A DNA stretch of 64,000 nucleotides from Bradyrhizobium sp. 195 (GTDB lineage Bacteria; Pseudomonadota; Alphaproteobacteria; Rhizobiales; Xanthobacteraceae): positions 2,852,001 to 2,916,000 of the forward strand of contig NZ_CP082161.1 of NCBI RefSeq assembly GCF_023101665.1. Reading direction: 5' to 3'. The notes beneath the pieces were generated by a model. It was not told the origin of the DNA and made no database searches. It saw nothing but the letters and a program-made list of their open reading frames with translations. The translations under genes and the position numbers were made by a program. Positions 1 through 8,065 of this stretch are shown piece by piece (the first letter of the stretch is position 1; every line of letters starts with the position of its first letter).

Positions 1-307
1 GCCCGGATTCGTCGCCATAGGGGTTGCCGGGGCGGTCGTAGAGTTGTGAGCACAGCAGCACGTAGACCGGCATTCCGTCCTTCGTCGCGGCCCGGCCGAG
101 CGAGCAGGCCGGCATTTCCGCGAATGCGGGGCAGCGGCCAACGATCTGAATATGCGTGAGTTGCTCGATGATGTCGCGATAACCGGGCAGCATGATCCGG
201 ATATCGGCAAAGGAGCGAAGGGCGCGGGGGAGGGCGGCCGAAACGGCTCCGAGTCCGCCAACGCGGACGAAGTCGTCCATCTCTGTGGTGACGAACAAGA
301 CCCTCAA
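1..307 (-). CDS. glgA: Glycogen synthase (GT5, ADP-glucose type), N-terminal part
   Basis: Reading leftwards from a TTG at 307, the first 102 residues are visible before the window edge. The start MRVLFVTTEM and the loop VRVGGLGAVSAALPRAL match the N-terminal Rossmann domain of bacterial glycogen/starch synthases, which elongate alpha-1,4-glucan from ADP-glucose in the cytoplasm. The TTG start is chosen because it gives the family's usual N-terminus and has GAGGG nine bases upstream. Residue 15 is Arg where the family's ADP-glucose-binding KxGGL motif has Lys. Family assignment is fairly firm; activity is uncertain because of that substitution and because the rest of the gene is not visible. 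Confidence 0.72.
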   Translation of the reverse strand, partial: MRVLFVTTEMDDFVRVGGLGAVSAALPRALRSFADIRIMLPGYRDIIEQLTHIQIVGRCPAFAEMPACSLGRAATKDGMPVYVLLCSQLYDRPGNPYGDESG

Positions 308-501
308 GAACAGCTGCCCTCTTCCGATCCCGTTCGCTGCTATGCAAGAACGGGTCCAGTTGTCCTGGAATTCTTAAAGCCCGCCCACGCGGCGCGTCCG
401 TTCGGTAAACACTTTCCTACTCAGCCGCCGCCCTCTAGGGTCGCCGCATCAACAACAGAGAACTTCGATAGTTCCTAAGAGACCCAAGGACGTAAGCAGG
501 C

Positions 502-1698
502 ATGCAGCTAGCAGATAAGCATGAGGGGACGACGACAAAGGCCTTCGCGGGGCTGCGGGTCCTGGATTTTTCGACCACGATCGCCGGTCCCCATTGCACG
601 CGGATGCTCGCCGACATGGGCGCCGAGGTCATCAAGATCGAGACTGACGGAGGCGAGACGATGCGGACCCGACCCCCGCTGCGCCAGGGGTGCAGCACCG
701 CGTTCGGCCAGCTCAATGTCGGCAAGAAGAGCGTGGTGCTCGACCTCAAGTCCGAAGACGGCAAGGAGACGGTGCGCCGGCTGGCCGCGAGCGCGGACAT
801 CCTGGTCGAGAACTTTCGCCCCGGCGTGATGCACCGGCTGCGACTCGACTACGACAGTCTGCGTCCGCTCAACCCGAAGCTGATCTACTGCTCGATCTCG
901 GGCTACGGCCAGACCGGCCCCTCGGCCGAGCTGCCGGCCTATGCGCCGGTGATCCATGCGGCCTCCGGCTACGACATGGCGCATCTCTCCTATCAGCCCG
1001 GCCGCAGCCGCCCCGATTCTTGCGGCATCTATCATGCCGACGTCGTCTCCGGCACTTACGGCTTCGGCGCAATCGCGTCCGCGCTCTATCAGCGCACCGT
1101 GACAGGGGTTGGCCAGCACATCGACGTCTCCATGATGGAAACGATGCTGTCGCTGACGCTGACCGAATTGCAGACCTCGCAATTCACGGTGAAGCCGACC
1201 GCGCGCCCGATGTTCGGGCCAACCGAGACGGCAAACGGGTATGTCATGATCACTGTCGCCAGCGAGAAGACGTTTCAGGGCTTGATGGGCGTGATCGGCC
1301 GCCCCGCCTGGATCTCCGATCCGCGCTTCTCGACCTACGCCGCGCGCCGCGAGAACTGGGTCGAGATGATGGACGGTGTCGAAGCCTGGTCACGGCAGCT
1401 CACGACCGATGCGTGCCTCGCCGCGCTGGGCTCGGCCGGCGTGCCGGCTTCGGCCTATCGCACCGTGTCCGAGGCACTGACCGATCCGCAGCTCGCGCAC
1501 CGGCAGGCCTTCTCCGAGGTGCGCGACGAGGGCGGCTCCTTTCAGGTGCTCAACCTGCCGTTCCGGATGTCGGGCGCCGACACCAAGCCCGACAGGACGA
1601 TGGCCGTGCTCGGCGAGCATACGGATGCGCTGCGCGACGAAATCGGCCTCGCCGATGATGCGCCAATTCCGACGGGCAAAACGGCCGCGACACGCTGA
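502..1698 (+). CDS. CaiB/BaiF family (family III) CoA-transferase
   Basis: A 398-residue family III CoA-transferase. These cytoplasmic enzymes move CoA from an acyl-CoA donor to a carboxylic acid through an aspartyl-CoA intermediate. The N-terminal GLRVLDFSTTIAGP segment, the NVGKKSVVLDLK motif, the GYGQTGP loop (about 134-140) and the YHAD motif with candidate catalytic Asp180 are all present. Length is normal for the family (about 400). It stands alone, divergent from the glgA-like gene, with 194 bp between them in which I see no clear promoter motif. The substrate cannot be read from sequence; oxalate, carnitine and aromatic acids are among those used by the family. Confidence 0.85.
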   Translation: MQLADKHEGTTTKAFAGLRVLDFSTTIAGPHCTRMLADMGAEVIKIETDGGETMRTRPPLRQGCSTAFGQLNVGKKSVVLDLKSEDGKETVRRLAASADILVENFRPGVMHRLRLDYDSLRPLNPKLIYCSISGYGQTGPSAELPAYAPVIHAASGYDMAHLSYQPGRSRPDSCGIYHADVVSGTYGFGAIASALYQRTVTGVGQHIDVSMMETMLSLTLTELQTSQFTVKPTARPMFGPTETANGYVMITVASEKTFQGLMGVIGRPAWISDPRFSTYAARRENWVEMMDGVEAWSRQLTTDACLAALGSAGVPASAYRTVSEALTDPQLAHRQAFSEVRDEGGSFQVLNLPFRMSGADTKPDRTMAVLGEHTDALRDEIGLADDAPIPTGKTAATR

Positions 1699-1846
1699 AG
1701 CTGAGTATCGTGCAACAAGCAATGCGGCCTTGCGTTCCGTCGGCTTGTCATCCTCGGCCAGCGTCAACTAGACAGACCCCGGTTTGTCTCGCCACGCCAC
1801 CCATGGCATGGTGGGCGATAACGACAAGCATGCCGGGAGGACGCCG

Positions 1847-2914
1847 ATGAAGAGTTTCAAGGTTGCCGATTTCAAGGCGCCGCTGCAGGAGTTCGACGAG
1901 GCGACGCCGCAGCCGTCGGGCACGCAGGTGCTGATCAAGGTGAAGGCGGCCGGCGTCTGCCACAGCGATCTCCACATCTGGGAAGGCGGCTACGATCTCG
2001 GTCATGGCCGCAAGCCCCTGTCGCTGAAGGACCGCGGCATCAATCTGCCGCTGACCATGGGGCACGAGACGGTCGGCGAAGTCCTCGCCTTCGGCCCCGA
2101 CGTGAAGCCGACCGACCAGGGCGACCTCAAGCTCGGCGACGTCAGTCTTGTCTATCCCTGGATCGGGTGCGGTAAATGCGCCACGTGCCTGGCGGGTGAC
2201 GAGAACATGTGCCTGACGCCGCGCTCGCTCGGCGTCTATTGCGACGGCGGCTATTCCGATCACATGCTGGTGCCGCATCCGCGCTATCTGCTCAATCTGA
2301 AGGGCCTCGACCCAGCGACGACCGCGCCCTATGCCTGCTCGGGCGTCACCACCTACAGCGCGCTGAAGAAAGTCGAGCAGCATTTCGACACGCCGATCGT
2401 GATGTTCGGTGCCGGCGGCCTCGGCCTGATGGCCCTGTCGCTCTTGAAGGCGATGGGCGGCAAGGGCGCGATCATGGTCGATATCGACGCCAGAAAGCGC
2501 GAGGCGGCGGAGAAGGCCGGCGCGCTCGCCACCGTCGATCCCAAGGCGCCGGATGCGCTCGAGCAGCTTGCGAAGAAGGCGGGCGGCCCGATCCGCGCAG
2601 TGATTGACCTCGTCGGCAACGCCGCGACGACGCAGCTCGGATTCGACTGCCTGACCAAGGGCGGCAAGCTCGTCATCGTCGGCCTGTTCGGCGGCGGCGC
2701 GACCTGGGCGCTGCCGCTGATTCCGATCAAGGCCGTGACGATCCAGGGCAGCTATGTCGGAAACTTGCGCGAGACGCAGGAATTGCTCGACCTCGTGCGC
2801 ACCAAGAAGGTGCCGCCGATCCCGGTGACGACAGCACCGCTCGCCAAGGCCAACGACGCGCTTGTGCAATTGCAGCAGGGCGCGGTGGTCGGGCGTACGG
2901 TGCTGACGCCGTAG
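1847..2914 (+). CDS. Zinc-dependent alcohol dehydrogenase (MDR family)
   Basis: A 355-residue medium-chain dehydrogenase/reductase oxidising an alcohol with NAD(P). Catalytic zinc ligands Cys38 (VCHSD) and His73-Glu74 (GHE) are visible, with a complete four-cysteine structural zinc lobe at Cys108, 111, 114 and 122. The nucleotide-binding GAGGLG motif lies in the Rossmann domain. The ATG at 1847 is preferred over an in-frame start 63 bases upstream because it has GGGAGGA directly in front. About 149 bp separate it from the CoA-transferase upstream; a palindromic repeat follows it. The exact alcohol is unknown. Confidence 0.88.
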   Translation: MKSFKVADFKAPLQEFDEATPQPSGTQVLIKVKAAGVCHSDLHIWEGGYDLGHGRKPLSLKDRGINLPLTMGHETVGEVLAFGPDVKPTDQGDLKLGDVSLVYPWIGCGKCATCLAGDENMCLTPRSLGVYCDGGYSDHMLVPHPRYLLNLKGLDPATTAPYACSGVTTYSALKKVEQHFDTPIVMFGAGGLGLMALSLLKAMGGKGAIMVDIDARKREAAEKAGALATVDPKAPDALEQLAKKAGGPIRAVIDLVGNAATTQLGFDCLTKGGKLVIVGLFGGGATWALPLIPIKAVTIQGSYVGNLRETQELLDLVRTKKVPPIPVTTAPLAKANDALVQLQQGAVVGRTVLTP

Positions 2915-2930
2915 TACGACTCTCTCATCC

Positions 2931-3016
2931 GTCATTGCGAGCGAAGCGAAGCAATCCAGAATCCCTCCGCGGAAATAGTCTGGATTGCTTCGTCGCAAGC
3001 GCTCCTCGCAATGACG
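2931..3016. repeat. Interspersed palindromic repeat, GTCATTGCGA type
   Basis: An imperfect inverted repeat that opens with GTCATTGCGAGCGAAGCGAA and closes with CGCAATGAC, with internal arms around AATCCAGA and TCTGGATT. A second copy of the same family lies at 40311-40397. The transcript could fold into a long stem. It sits between two co-oriented genes, as such elements usually do. Confidence 0.85.
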
Positions 3017-3047
3017 AGGCCACACCATCCTTCACGCAGGAACACCC

Positions 3048-4127
3048 ATGTCCGCAAACAACGCCTTCCATATTGCCGTGCTCGCCGGTGACGGCATCGG
3101 TCCCGAAGTCATGGCGCCGGCCCTCGAGGTGCTGCGCAAGATCGAGCAGAAATCGGATTTGCGGTTCCGCTTTACCGAGGCTCCGGCTGGTGCCAATAAC
3201 TATCTCGCCACCGGCAAGTCGATGCCTGACACCACCATCAAGCTGTGCGAGGAGGCGGACGCGATTCTGCTCGGAGCCTGCGGTCTGCCATCGGTGCGCT
3301 ACCCCGACAATACCGAGATCGCGCCGCAGATCGAGCTGCGTTTCATCTTCGACCTCTACGCCGGCGTGCGGCCCGCGCGCCTCATTCCCGGCGTGCCGAG
3401 CCCGATCGTCGGTGCTGACCAGCGCGGCATCGATCTCGTCGTGATCCGCGAATCCACTGAGGGCCTGTTCGCCTCGATGGGCAAGGGCGTCGTCACCCAT
3501 GAGGACGCGCGCGAGACCATGGTGATCACGCGCAAAACCTCCGAACGCCTATTCGAGTTCTCGTTTCGCCTGGCGGAGCGGCGCAAGGCGCGCGGCAAGC
3601 CCGGTGCGCTCACCTGCGTCGACAAGACGAATGTGTTCAAGGCGTTTGCGTTCTTCCGCGGCATCTTCGACGAGATTGAGAAGAAGCATCCTGATGTGAA
3701 GACCGACCGGCTCTATGTCGATGCCTGCTCGGCGATGCTGGTTAAGCGGCCCTGGGATTTCGACGTGATGGTGATGGAGAACATGTTCGGCGACATCGTC
3801 TCCGACATCACCGCGAGCCTGATCGGCGGCCTCGGCATGGCGCCGTCGGCCGACATCGGTGACAAATACGCCGTGTTCCAACCCTGCCACGGCACCGCGC
3901 CCGATATCATGGGGCAGGGGAAGGCCAATCCCACCGGCATGATCTTGTCGGCGGCGATGATGCTGGACTGGCTCGCCGACAAGCACGGCATCGAGAGCGC
4001 GGCGGAAGCCGGCGAGACGATCGAGCGGGCGGTGGACCAGGTCTATGCCGGCGGCATCAAGCCGATGGAGTTCGGCGGCAGCAACGGCACGGCCGACATC
4101 ACGAAAGCGGTGCTCGCGACGCTGTAG
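3048..4127 (+). CDS. Isocitrate/isopropylmalate dehydrogenase family protein
   Basis: A 359-residue metal- and NAD(P)-dependent beta-decarboxylating dehydrogenase. Visible family features are AVLAGDGIGPEV at the N-terminus, VVIREST in the substrate loop, the KTNVFK segment with the catalytic lysine, DACSAMLVKRPWDFDVMVMENMFGDIVSD, and HGTAPDIMGQGKANP in the cofactor site. The substrate-loop sequence is neither a clear LeuB nor a clear TCA-cycle Icd, so it could use isopropylmalate, tartrate/malate or a related 2-hydroxyacid. No leuCD genes are adjacent, which argues against a leucine role. Start ATG 3048 follows AGGAA. A terminator follows. Confidence 0.85.
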   Translation: MSANNAFHIAVLAGDGIGPEVMAPALEVLRKIEQKSDLRFRFTEAPAGANNYLATGKSMPDTTIKLCEEADAILLGACGLPSVRYPDNTEIAPQIELRFIFDLYAGVRPARLIPGVPSPIVGADQRGIDLVVIRESTEGLFASMGKGVVTHEDARETMVITRKTSERLFEFSFRLAERRKARGKPGALTCVDKTNVFKAFAFFRGIFDEIEKKHPDVKTDRLYVDACSAMLVKRPWDFDVMVMENMFGDIVSDITASLIGGLGMAPSADIGDKYAVFQPCHGTAPDIMGQGKANPTGMILSAAMMLDWLADKHGIESAAEAGETIERAVDQVYAGGIKPMEFGGSNGTADITKAVLATL

Positions 4128-4143
4128 TCGAACGCCACAAGCA

Positions 4144-4170
4144 AAAGGGGCCTCGCGGCCCCTTTATTTC
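4144..4170 (+). terminator. Rho-independent terminator after the isopropylmalate-dehydrogenase-family gene
   Basis: GGGGCC-TCGC-GGCCCC flanked by AAA and TTT, ending in a T-rich stretch, 17 bp after the stop of the upstream plus-strand gene. It is close to the 3' end of the convergent small gene and could act on both strands. Confidence 0.75.
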
Positions 4171-4172
4171 GT

Positions 4173-4454
4173 TCACCAGCGACGCCAGTGGCGGTGACCA
4201 TAGCCCCAGCGCGGGCCGCCATAGTACCGGCGCGGGCCACCGTAATAGCCGTAGGCGCCGTAATAGTTCGGACGCCAGAAGCAACGGCCCCAGGGGTTGC
4301 AGACCCAGCGCACCTGATCGATGTCAGCGGCCGGGCCGCTCGCGATTCGATCCGCCTGGGGAATGCCGTTCGGCATTGCCGCGAACGCCGAGCCCGAGGC
4401 GAGCGCCGCACCGCCCAGGGCAGCGAGACCAAGAACAGCAAATTTGAATTTCAT
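4173..4454 (-). CDS. Small exported Gly/Tyr/Arg-rich protein
   Basis: A 93-residue protein with a clear Sec signal peptide (MKFKFAVLGLAALGGAALAS, cleavage probably after SAFA). The mature C-terminal half is rich in Tyr, Gly, Arg and Trp (YYGAYGYYGGPRRYYGG, ending HRHWRRW) and contains two cysteines in VCNPWGRC. Proteins of this style are common in rhizobial genomes, but I know of no defined function. A GGGAG sequence precedes the ATG. It is convergent with the dehydrogenase to its left. A role in the periplasm or outer surface is inference from the signal peptide only. Confidence 0.72.
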   Translation of the reverse strand: MKFKFAVLGLAALGGAALASGSAFAAMPNGIPQADRIASGPAADIDQVRWVCNPWGRCFWRPNYYGAYGYYGGPRRYYGGPRWGYGHRHWRRW

Positions 4455-4558
4455 CGCAATCTCCCTCGTTGGTGGCGAGAGAACCTGCGACAGATCAACT
4501 GGTTGCTATCGAGGTGCGGCTGCGCGCGGATTTAATCTTCCTGAATGAAGGTTCAGAT

Positions 4559-5404
4559 TCAGTGCCCCTGGAACTTGGGCCGGCGTTTCTCCATGAAGGC
4601 TTGCCGGCCCTCGCGGAAATCCGCGCTGTCCATGCAGGCATGGCCGACCGCCTGGATCGCCTCCATGTCGCGCTGGCTTTCGTCCTTCAGCACCTGCGCG
4701 ATGGTGATCTTGGCGGCCTTGATTGCGAGCGGGGCGTTCTCGGAAATGGTCTGCGCGATGGTCATGGTCTCGCCCCAGAGCTCGTCGACCGGCAACACGC
4801 GCTCGACGAGACCGATGCGCAGCGCCTCGGCGGAATCGATCCGCATGCCCGTGTACATCAACAGGCGCGCCCAGGACGGGCCGACCAGCGACACCAGATG
4901 CTTCAACCCGTCATAACCATAGGCGATGCCGAGCCTGGCCGCGGGAATGCCGAACTGACTGCCGTGTGCGGCGATGCGAATGTCGGCGAGCATCGCGACC
5001 TGCATGCCGCCGCCGAGGCAGAAGCCCTCGATGCAGGCAATCGTCGGTTTGGGATAGTCGGCTAGCAGCGCGCGCTGGGCGGCGCTGCGCCTGGCGTATT
5101 CCTCGGACGCGGCTGCGTTATGGCGCGTCTTCTCGAACTGGCTGATATCGGCCCCCGATACGAACGCCTTGCCGCCGGCTCCGCGCAGGATCACGACGCG
5201 CACCGTCTCGTCGTCGCGCAAGGCCGTCAGCGCCTCTCCAAATCCCTCCCACATCTCCAGCGACATCGCGTTGCGCTTGCCGGGATTGTTGAAGGTGATC
5301 ACGCCGACGCCACTGGCTGCGTGCTTGAGGATCTTGCCATCGGCGTAAGGTGTTTCGGTCGTGCTGGAAATGTCGGGCATCGCGCGCTCGCTTGTCATGT
5401 GCAA
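4559..5404 (-). CDS. Enoyl-CoA hydratase/isomerase family protein
   Basis: A 281-residue crotonase-fold protein, slightly long because of about 20 N-terminal residues before the core. The oxyanion-hole segments GKAFVSGADISQF and IEGFCLGGGMQVAMLADIRIAA are visible. The second acid position lies in FGIPAARLGIAYGYDG, where the canonical catalytic Glu is not obvious, so hydratase activity is uncertain. C-terminal FREGRQAFMEKRRPKFQGH is typical of beta-oxidation-type hydratases. Starts are possible at 5404, 5398 or 5380; none has a strong ribosome-binding site. It stands alone between the exported protein and the XRE regulator. Confidence 0.82.
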   Translation of the reverse strand: MHMTSERAMPDISSTTETPYADGKILKHAASGVGVITFNNPGKRNAMSLEMWEGFGEALTALRDDETVRVVILRGAGGKAFVSGADISQFEKTRHNAAASEEYARRSAAQRALLADYPKPTIACIEGFCLGGGMQVAMLADIRIAAHGSQFGIPAARLGIAYGYDGLKHLVSLVGPSWARLLMYTGMRIDSAEALRIGLVERVLPVDELWGETMTIAQTISENAPLAIKAAKITIAQVLKDESQRDMEAIQAVGHACMDSADFREGRQAFMEKRRPKFQGH

Positions 5405-5511
5405 GAGGCAATGTGCTGCGCGGGCGCTTGCGAGGTCAACCGGGGCGGGGCGCGCGAGTCTGCATCCGCCTGTTCCGCGATTGCATGGCGCTTCGTCCTA
5501 AGCATCGTGCC

Positions 5512-5540
5512 GAAAGAAAAAGGGGCGGTCGAACCGCCCC
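5512..5540 (-). terminator. Rho-independent terminator of the LysR-XRE operon
   Basis: Read on the minus strand, an 8-bp GGGGCGGT/ACCGCCCC stem with a three-base loop (5522-5540) runs straight into TTTTTCTTTC. It lies about 115 bp beyond the stop of the XRE gene and fits as its terminator. Confidence 0.8.
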
Positions 5541-5656
5541 GGAAAGACCGCGCGCAAGCGCGCGAGCCGGAATATGCTCATCCGGCCTCGTTCAATCCGG
5601 CCGCGCCCCGTGACGCGGCGGATTGAAGATCGGCCCTAACCGACCGTCGATCGATC

Positions 5657-6061
5657 TCAGCTTTCGTTCGCTGCGATCGATTCCATCAACGAGACGAGCT
5701 GACGTTGCACCGTCTGGTCCTTGATCTTGCTATAGGCGCGCAAGAGGCGGAGGCTGAATGCGCTGTCGAGGAACAGCAGGCTCTCGACTTCGCGGGCCTT
5801 GTTGTCGCCGTCGTAGAAGAAGGTCACGGGCACATCGAGGGCGGAGGCGATCTGCTGAAGTCGAGCCGCGCCGACGCGATTGACGCCCTTCTCGTATTTC
5901 TGGACCTGCTGGAAGCTGACGCCAAGCTTCTCGCCGAGCTCCGCCTGCGAGATCTTCATCTCGACGCGCCGCAGACGGATCCGCTTGCCAAGCTCAATGT
6001 CGGGCTTGCCGGCACTGCGCTGCTTCATTCTTTTCGCCGCTGCTTTCATCTCTGTTCTCAC
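5657..6061 (-). CDS. XRE-family transcriptional regulator (PraR/PhrR-like)
   Basis: A 134-residue DNA-binding protein with one XRE helix-turn-helix at about residues 24-75 (RIRLRRVEMKISQAELGEKL, then GVSFQQVQKYEKGVNRVG). The C-terminal extension, with FFYDGDNKAREVE and RLLRAYSKI, resembles the rhizobial PraR/PhrR group that controls quorum sensing, attachment and stress genes. That resemblance is from memory and not tested. Its ATG overlaps the TGA of the upstream LysR gene by 4 bp, so the two are almost certainly co-transcribed and translationally coupled. A good terminator follows. Confidence 0.85.
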   Translation of the reverse strand: MRTEMKAAAKRMKQRSAGKPDIELGKRIRLRRVEMKISQAELGEKLGVSFQQVQKYEKGVNRVGAARLQQIASALDVPVTFFYDGDNKAREVESLLFLDSAFSLRLLRAYSKIKDQTVQRQLVSLMESIAANES

Positions 6062-7107
6062 CTTTGTTCTTCGGTTGAAAATCCCCCGAAGAGCTGGGTC
6101 AGGGGTTCGCCCATATACGAGTCCTTGAATTCATGCGGGTGCACGAACTCTTCCTTAAACCACGGGAAGCGAGCCGGACTGAAAGCTTCGATCAGCCAGT
6201 CAATCATGTGCCGCACGCGCGGAATACGGCCGCTACCGGGATGGTAGGACAACCAGATATCCAGCGGTCGGTTCAGCTCGACCTCCAGTGGAATCAACTT
6301 CCCGCCAAGCGCAATGGCATAGCTGGGGAAGACGCCGATGCCGGCGCCATTCGCGACGGCCCAATAGTTGGCGCTCGAGACGTTGGTCTTCATGACCAGG
6401 AGGTCACGTTCCGAAACGCCCGGGAAGAAGCTCTCGAAGGATTCCTTGGCGGCGAGCTGATCGGCGAATTGCAGCACCAGGCGATGCTTGATTAATTCCG
6501 CCGCCGAACGCGGCGCGCCATGCTTTTCGATGTATTTCTCCGAGGCCCAGAACATCAGGTGCATGCGGCCGAGCCGTACCAGCTTGATGTCGAGCGCCGA
6601 GGGACGCGACAGATGGATGGCGACGTCGGCCTCGTGACGCGAGACGTCGGCCGAACGCATCGCGCAATGCAGGTCGACCAGAATCTTCGGATAGGCCTGC
6701 TGGAATTCAACCAGGCGCGGAGCGAGCCAGAATGTGCCGAGCCCCTCGGTAACGGCGACCCGAACCTCGCCGGACAAGGCATTGGCCATCGAATCGCTGG
6801 CGCGCAGCACGTCGAAGGTGGCGGCCTCCATGCGCTCGACGGCGGAGACCACCAGCGCGCCTTCATCGGTCAGATGGGTGCCGTGGACGTCGCGGGTGAA
6901 CAGCGTCGTGCCGGTCTGGCGTTCGAAATCGTCGATCCGCCGGCGCACGGCGTTGATCGACAACGACAAGCGCTCGGCCGCCGAGCGGAAACTTCCGCAT
7001 CGGACGACTTCGAGAAATATGCGGGCCGTATCCCAATCAGAGAGGCCGCTGAGATTTGTCTTTGGGCGTTCCGCCAGATGAACGCCCCTTTCCGCTAAGG
7101 AGTGCAT
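6058..7107 (-). CDS. LysR-family transcriptional regulator
   Basis: A 349-residue LysR regulator, longer than the usual ~300 because of an N-terminal stretch of about 24 residues and a C-terminal tail (HPHEFKDSYMGEPLTQLFGG). The winged helix-turn-helix is at about 28-90 (ARIFLEVVRCGSFRSAAERL, SLSINAVRRRIDDFERQTGT), followed by a periplasmic-binding-type effector domain (EVRVAVTEGLGTFWLAPRL). It is the first gene of a two-gene operon with the XRE regulator. No metabolic gene is divergent from it at close range, so the usual LysR target rule gives no clue. Confidence 0.87.
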   Translation of the reverse strand: MHSLAERGVHLAERPKTNLSGLSDWDTARIFLEVVRCGSFRSAAERLSLSINAVRRRIDDFERQTGTTLFTRDVHGTHLTDEGALVVSAVERMEAATFDVLRASDSMANALSGEVRVAVTEGLGTFWLAPRLVEFQQAYPKILVDLHCAMRSADVSRHEADVAIHLSRPSALDIKLVRLGRMHLMFWASEKYIEKHGAPRSAAELIKHRLVLQFADQLAAKESFESFFPGVSERDLLVMKTNVSSANYWAVANGAGIGVFPSYAIALGGKLIPLEVELNRPLDIWLSYHPGSGRIPRVRHMIDWLIEAFSPARFPWFKEEFVHPHEFKDSYMGEPLTQLFGGFSTEEQR

Positions 7108-7277
7108 ACAATTTCCTTCGGGCGACTAAACTGGCAGAATCTGGCGCAAACCACAACCACTGCGGGTTGGGGGACGTAAAGTTTTGAACGTCATCCTTAC
7201 TACCTCGGGGGTGGTATCGGAGTGCTGCCAATGGCTGGGGAATCGGGCGGACTATTTGCCCGGATGAGGGGTGTAGC

Positions 7278-7577
7278 GTGAGTTCCGTTGCGAGCCGTCA
7301 AATGGCTGCGGGATTGCAGGCCCTGTTCGCATTGAATGACTATGCGCGAGAGCGGGCGCCGACTCCCTCGACGGATCAATCACAGCGCGTCAGGCGTTTT
7401 CTCCCGAACTGCTTCGGCAATGACCAACTGCGCAGCGCGGCGATGTTGGCCGGAATCGCGGTTCCAGGGCTGAAACCATTTGAAATCAGGTTCGGAGGCG
7501 CAGCGGCCTCATGCTATCCTCGGTATTCCATGGGGGCCGAAGGGGTCGTTACAACCACGTCTCGCAGGCCGAAATAA
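7278..7577 (+). CDS. Hypothetical protein, doubtful
   Basis: A possible 99-residue protein from a GTG at 7278 with GAGGGG about six bases upstream. I recognise no family. It is rich in Ala, Arg and Ser and lacks a signal peptide or membrane segment. In its favour are the ribosome-binding site and its stop lying only 14 bp before the likely start of the next small gene. Against it are the low-complexity C-terminus and the absence of any recognisable fold. Confidence 0.28.
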   Translation: MSSVASRQMAAGLQALFALNDYARERAPTPSTDQSQRVRRFLPNCFGNDQLRSAAMLAGIAVPGLKPFEIRFGGAAASCYPRYSMGAEGVVTTTSRRPK

Positions 7578-7591
7578 CGGAAAGAACGCCG

Positions 7592-7858
7592 GTGTCGCAT
7601 TCAGACGAACAGTTGCAGTCGGTGCTGGAAACGCTCGAGCAGTGCCGCAGGGTTCTCAACGCGTGCGACAGCCGTGAGTCGGCCGAGCTGCTGTCCATCG
7701 CCATCCTCGACGTCAGGATGAAACTCAAAGGAATTGACAGTGCCGATCTCAAGGCGCTGTGCGACGAAATGCTGCGGAGCGCCGCGAGCGAACCGCCGTC
7801 CCCTTCCAAGCAGACGCAGGACCAGCCCCGGCGTCCGCTGCTCCGCGTGGTGAAGTAG
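7592..7858 (+). CDS. Small hypothetical soluble protein, probably helical
   Basis: An 88-residue protein (MSHSDEQLQSVLETLEQCRR onward) from a GTG at 7592 with GGAAAG seven bases upstream; a longer reading from ATG 7511 adds 27 low-quality residues. The body looks alpha-helical and amphipathic (LLSIAILDVRMKLKGIDSADLKALCDEMLR) with a Pro/Gln-rich basic tail. I do not recognise the family. Codon use looks like the neighbouring genes. It is followed after about 200 bp by ccdA and might be transcribed with the doubtful gene before it. Confidence 0.55.
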   Translation: MSHSDEQLQSVLETLEQCRRVLNACDSRESAELLSIAILDVRMKLKGIDSADLKALCDEMLRSAASEPPSPSKQTQDQPRRPLLRVVK

Positions 7859-8065
7859 CCGCGCCGCCGAGTTTCGCTTTTTGGCGAGATTTGTGCCCGT
7901 CCCGATGCCGCACCTGTGATCGCAGACGGCATCGGGAGGAGCTCTGGTTTCGTGCGCCTCTGTTGCGCATTCCCCGGCATCGGCTACACCAGAGCCGGTT
8001 CGGCTCCGGGCCGGACGCATTCCCCCGTGCGCCCTACCGGCACCTGAGATGGCTCAGACGGCATC

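Noticed and set aside
1748..3028. 426-residue minus-strand open frame opposite the alcohol dehydrogenase
   Set aside because: Low-complexity Arg/His/Ala-rich translation typical of the antisense frame of a high-GC gene; the plus-strand enzyme has clear motifs.
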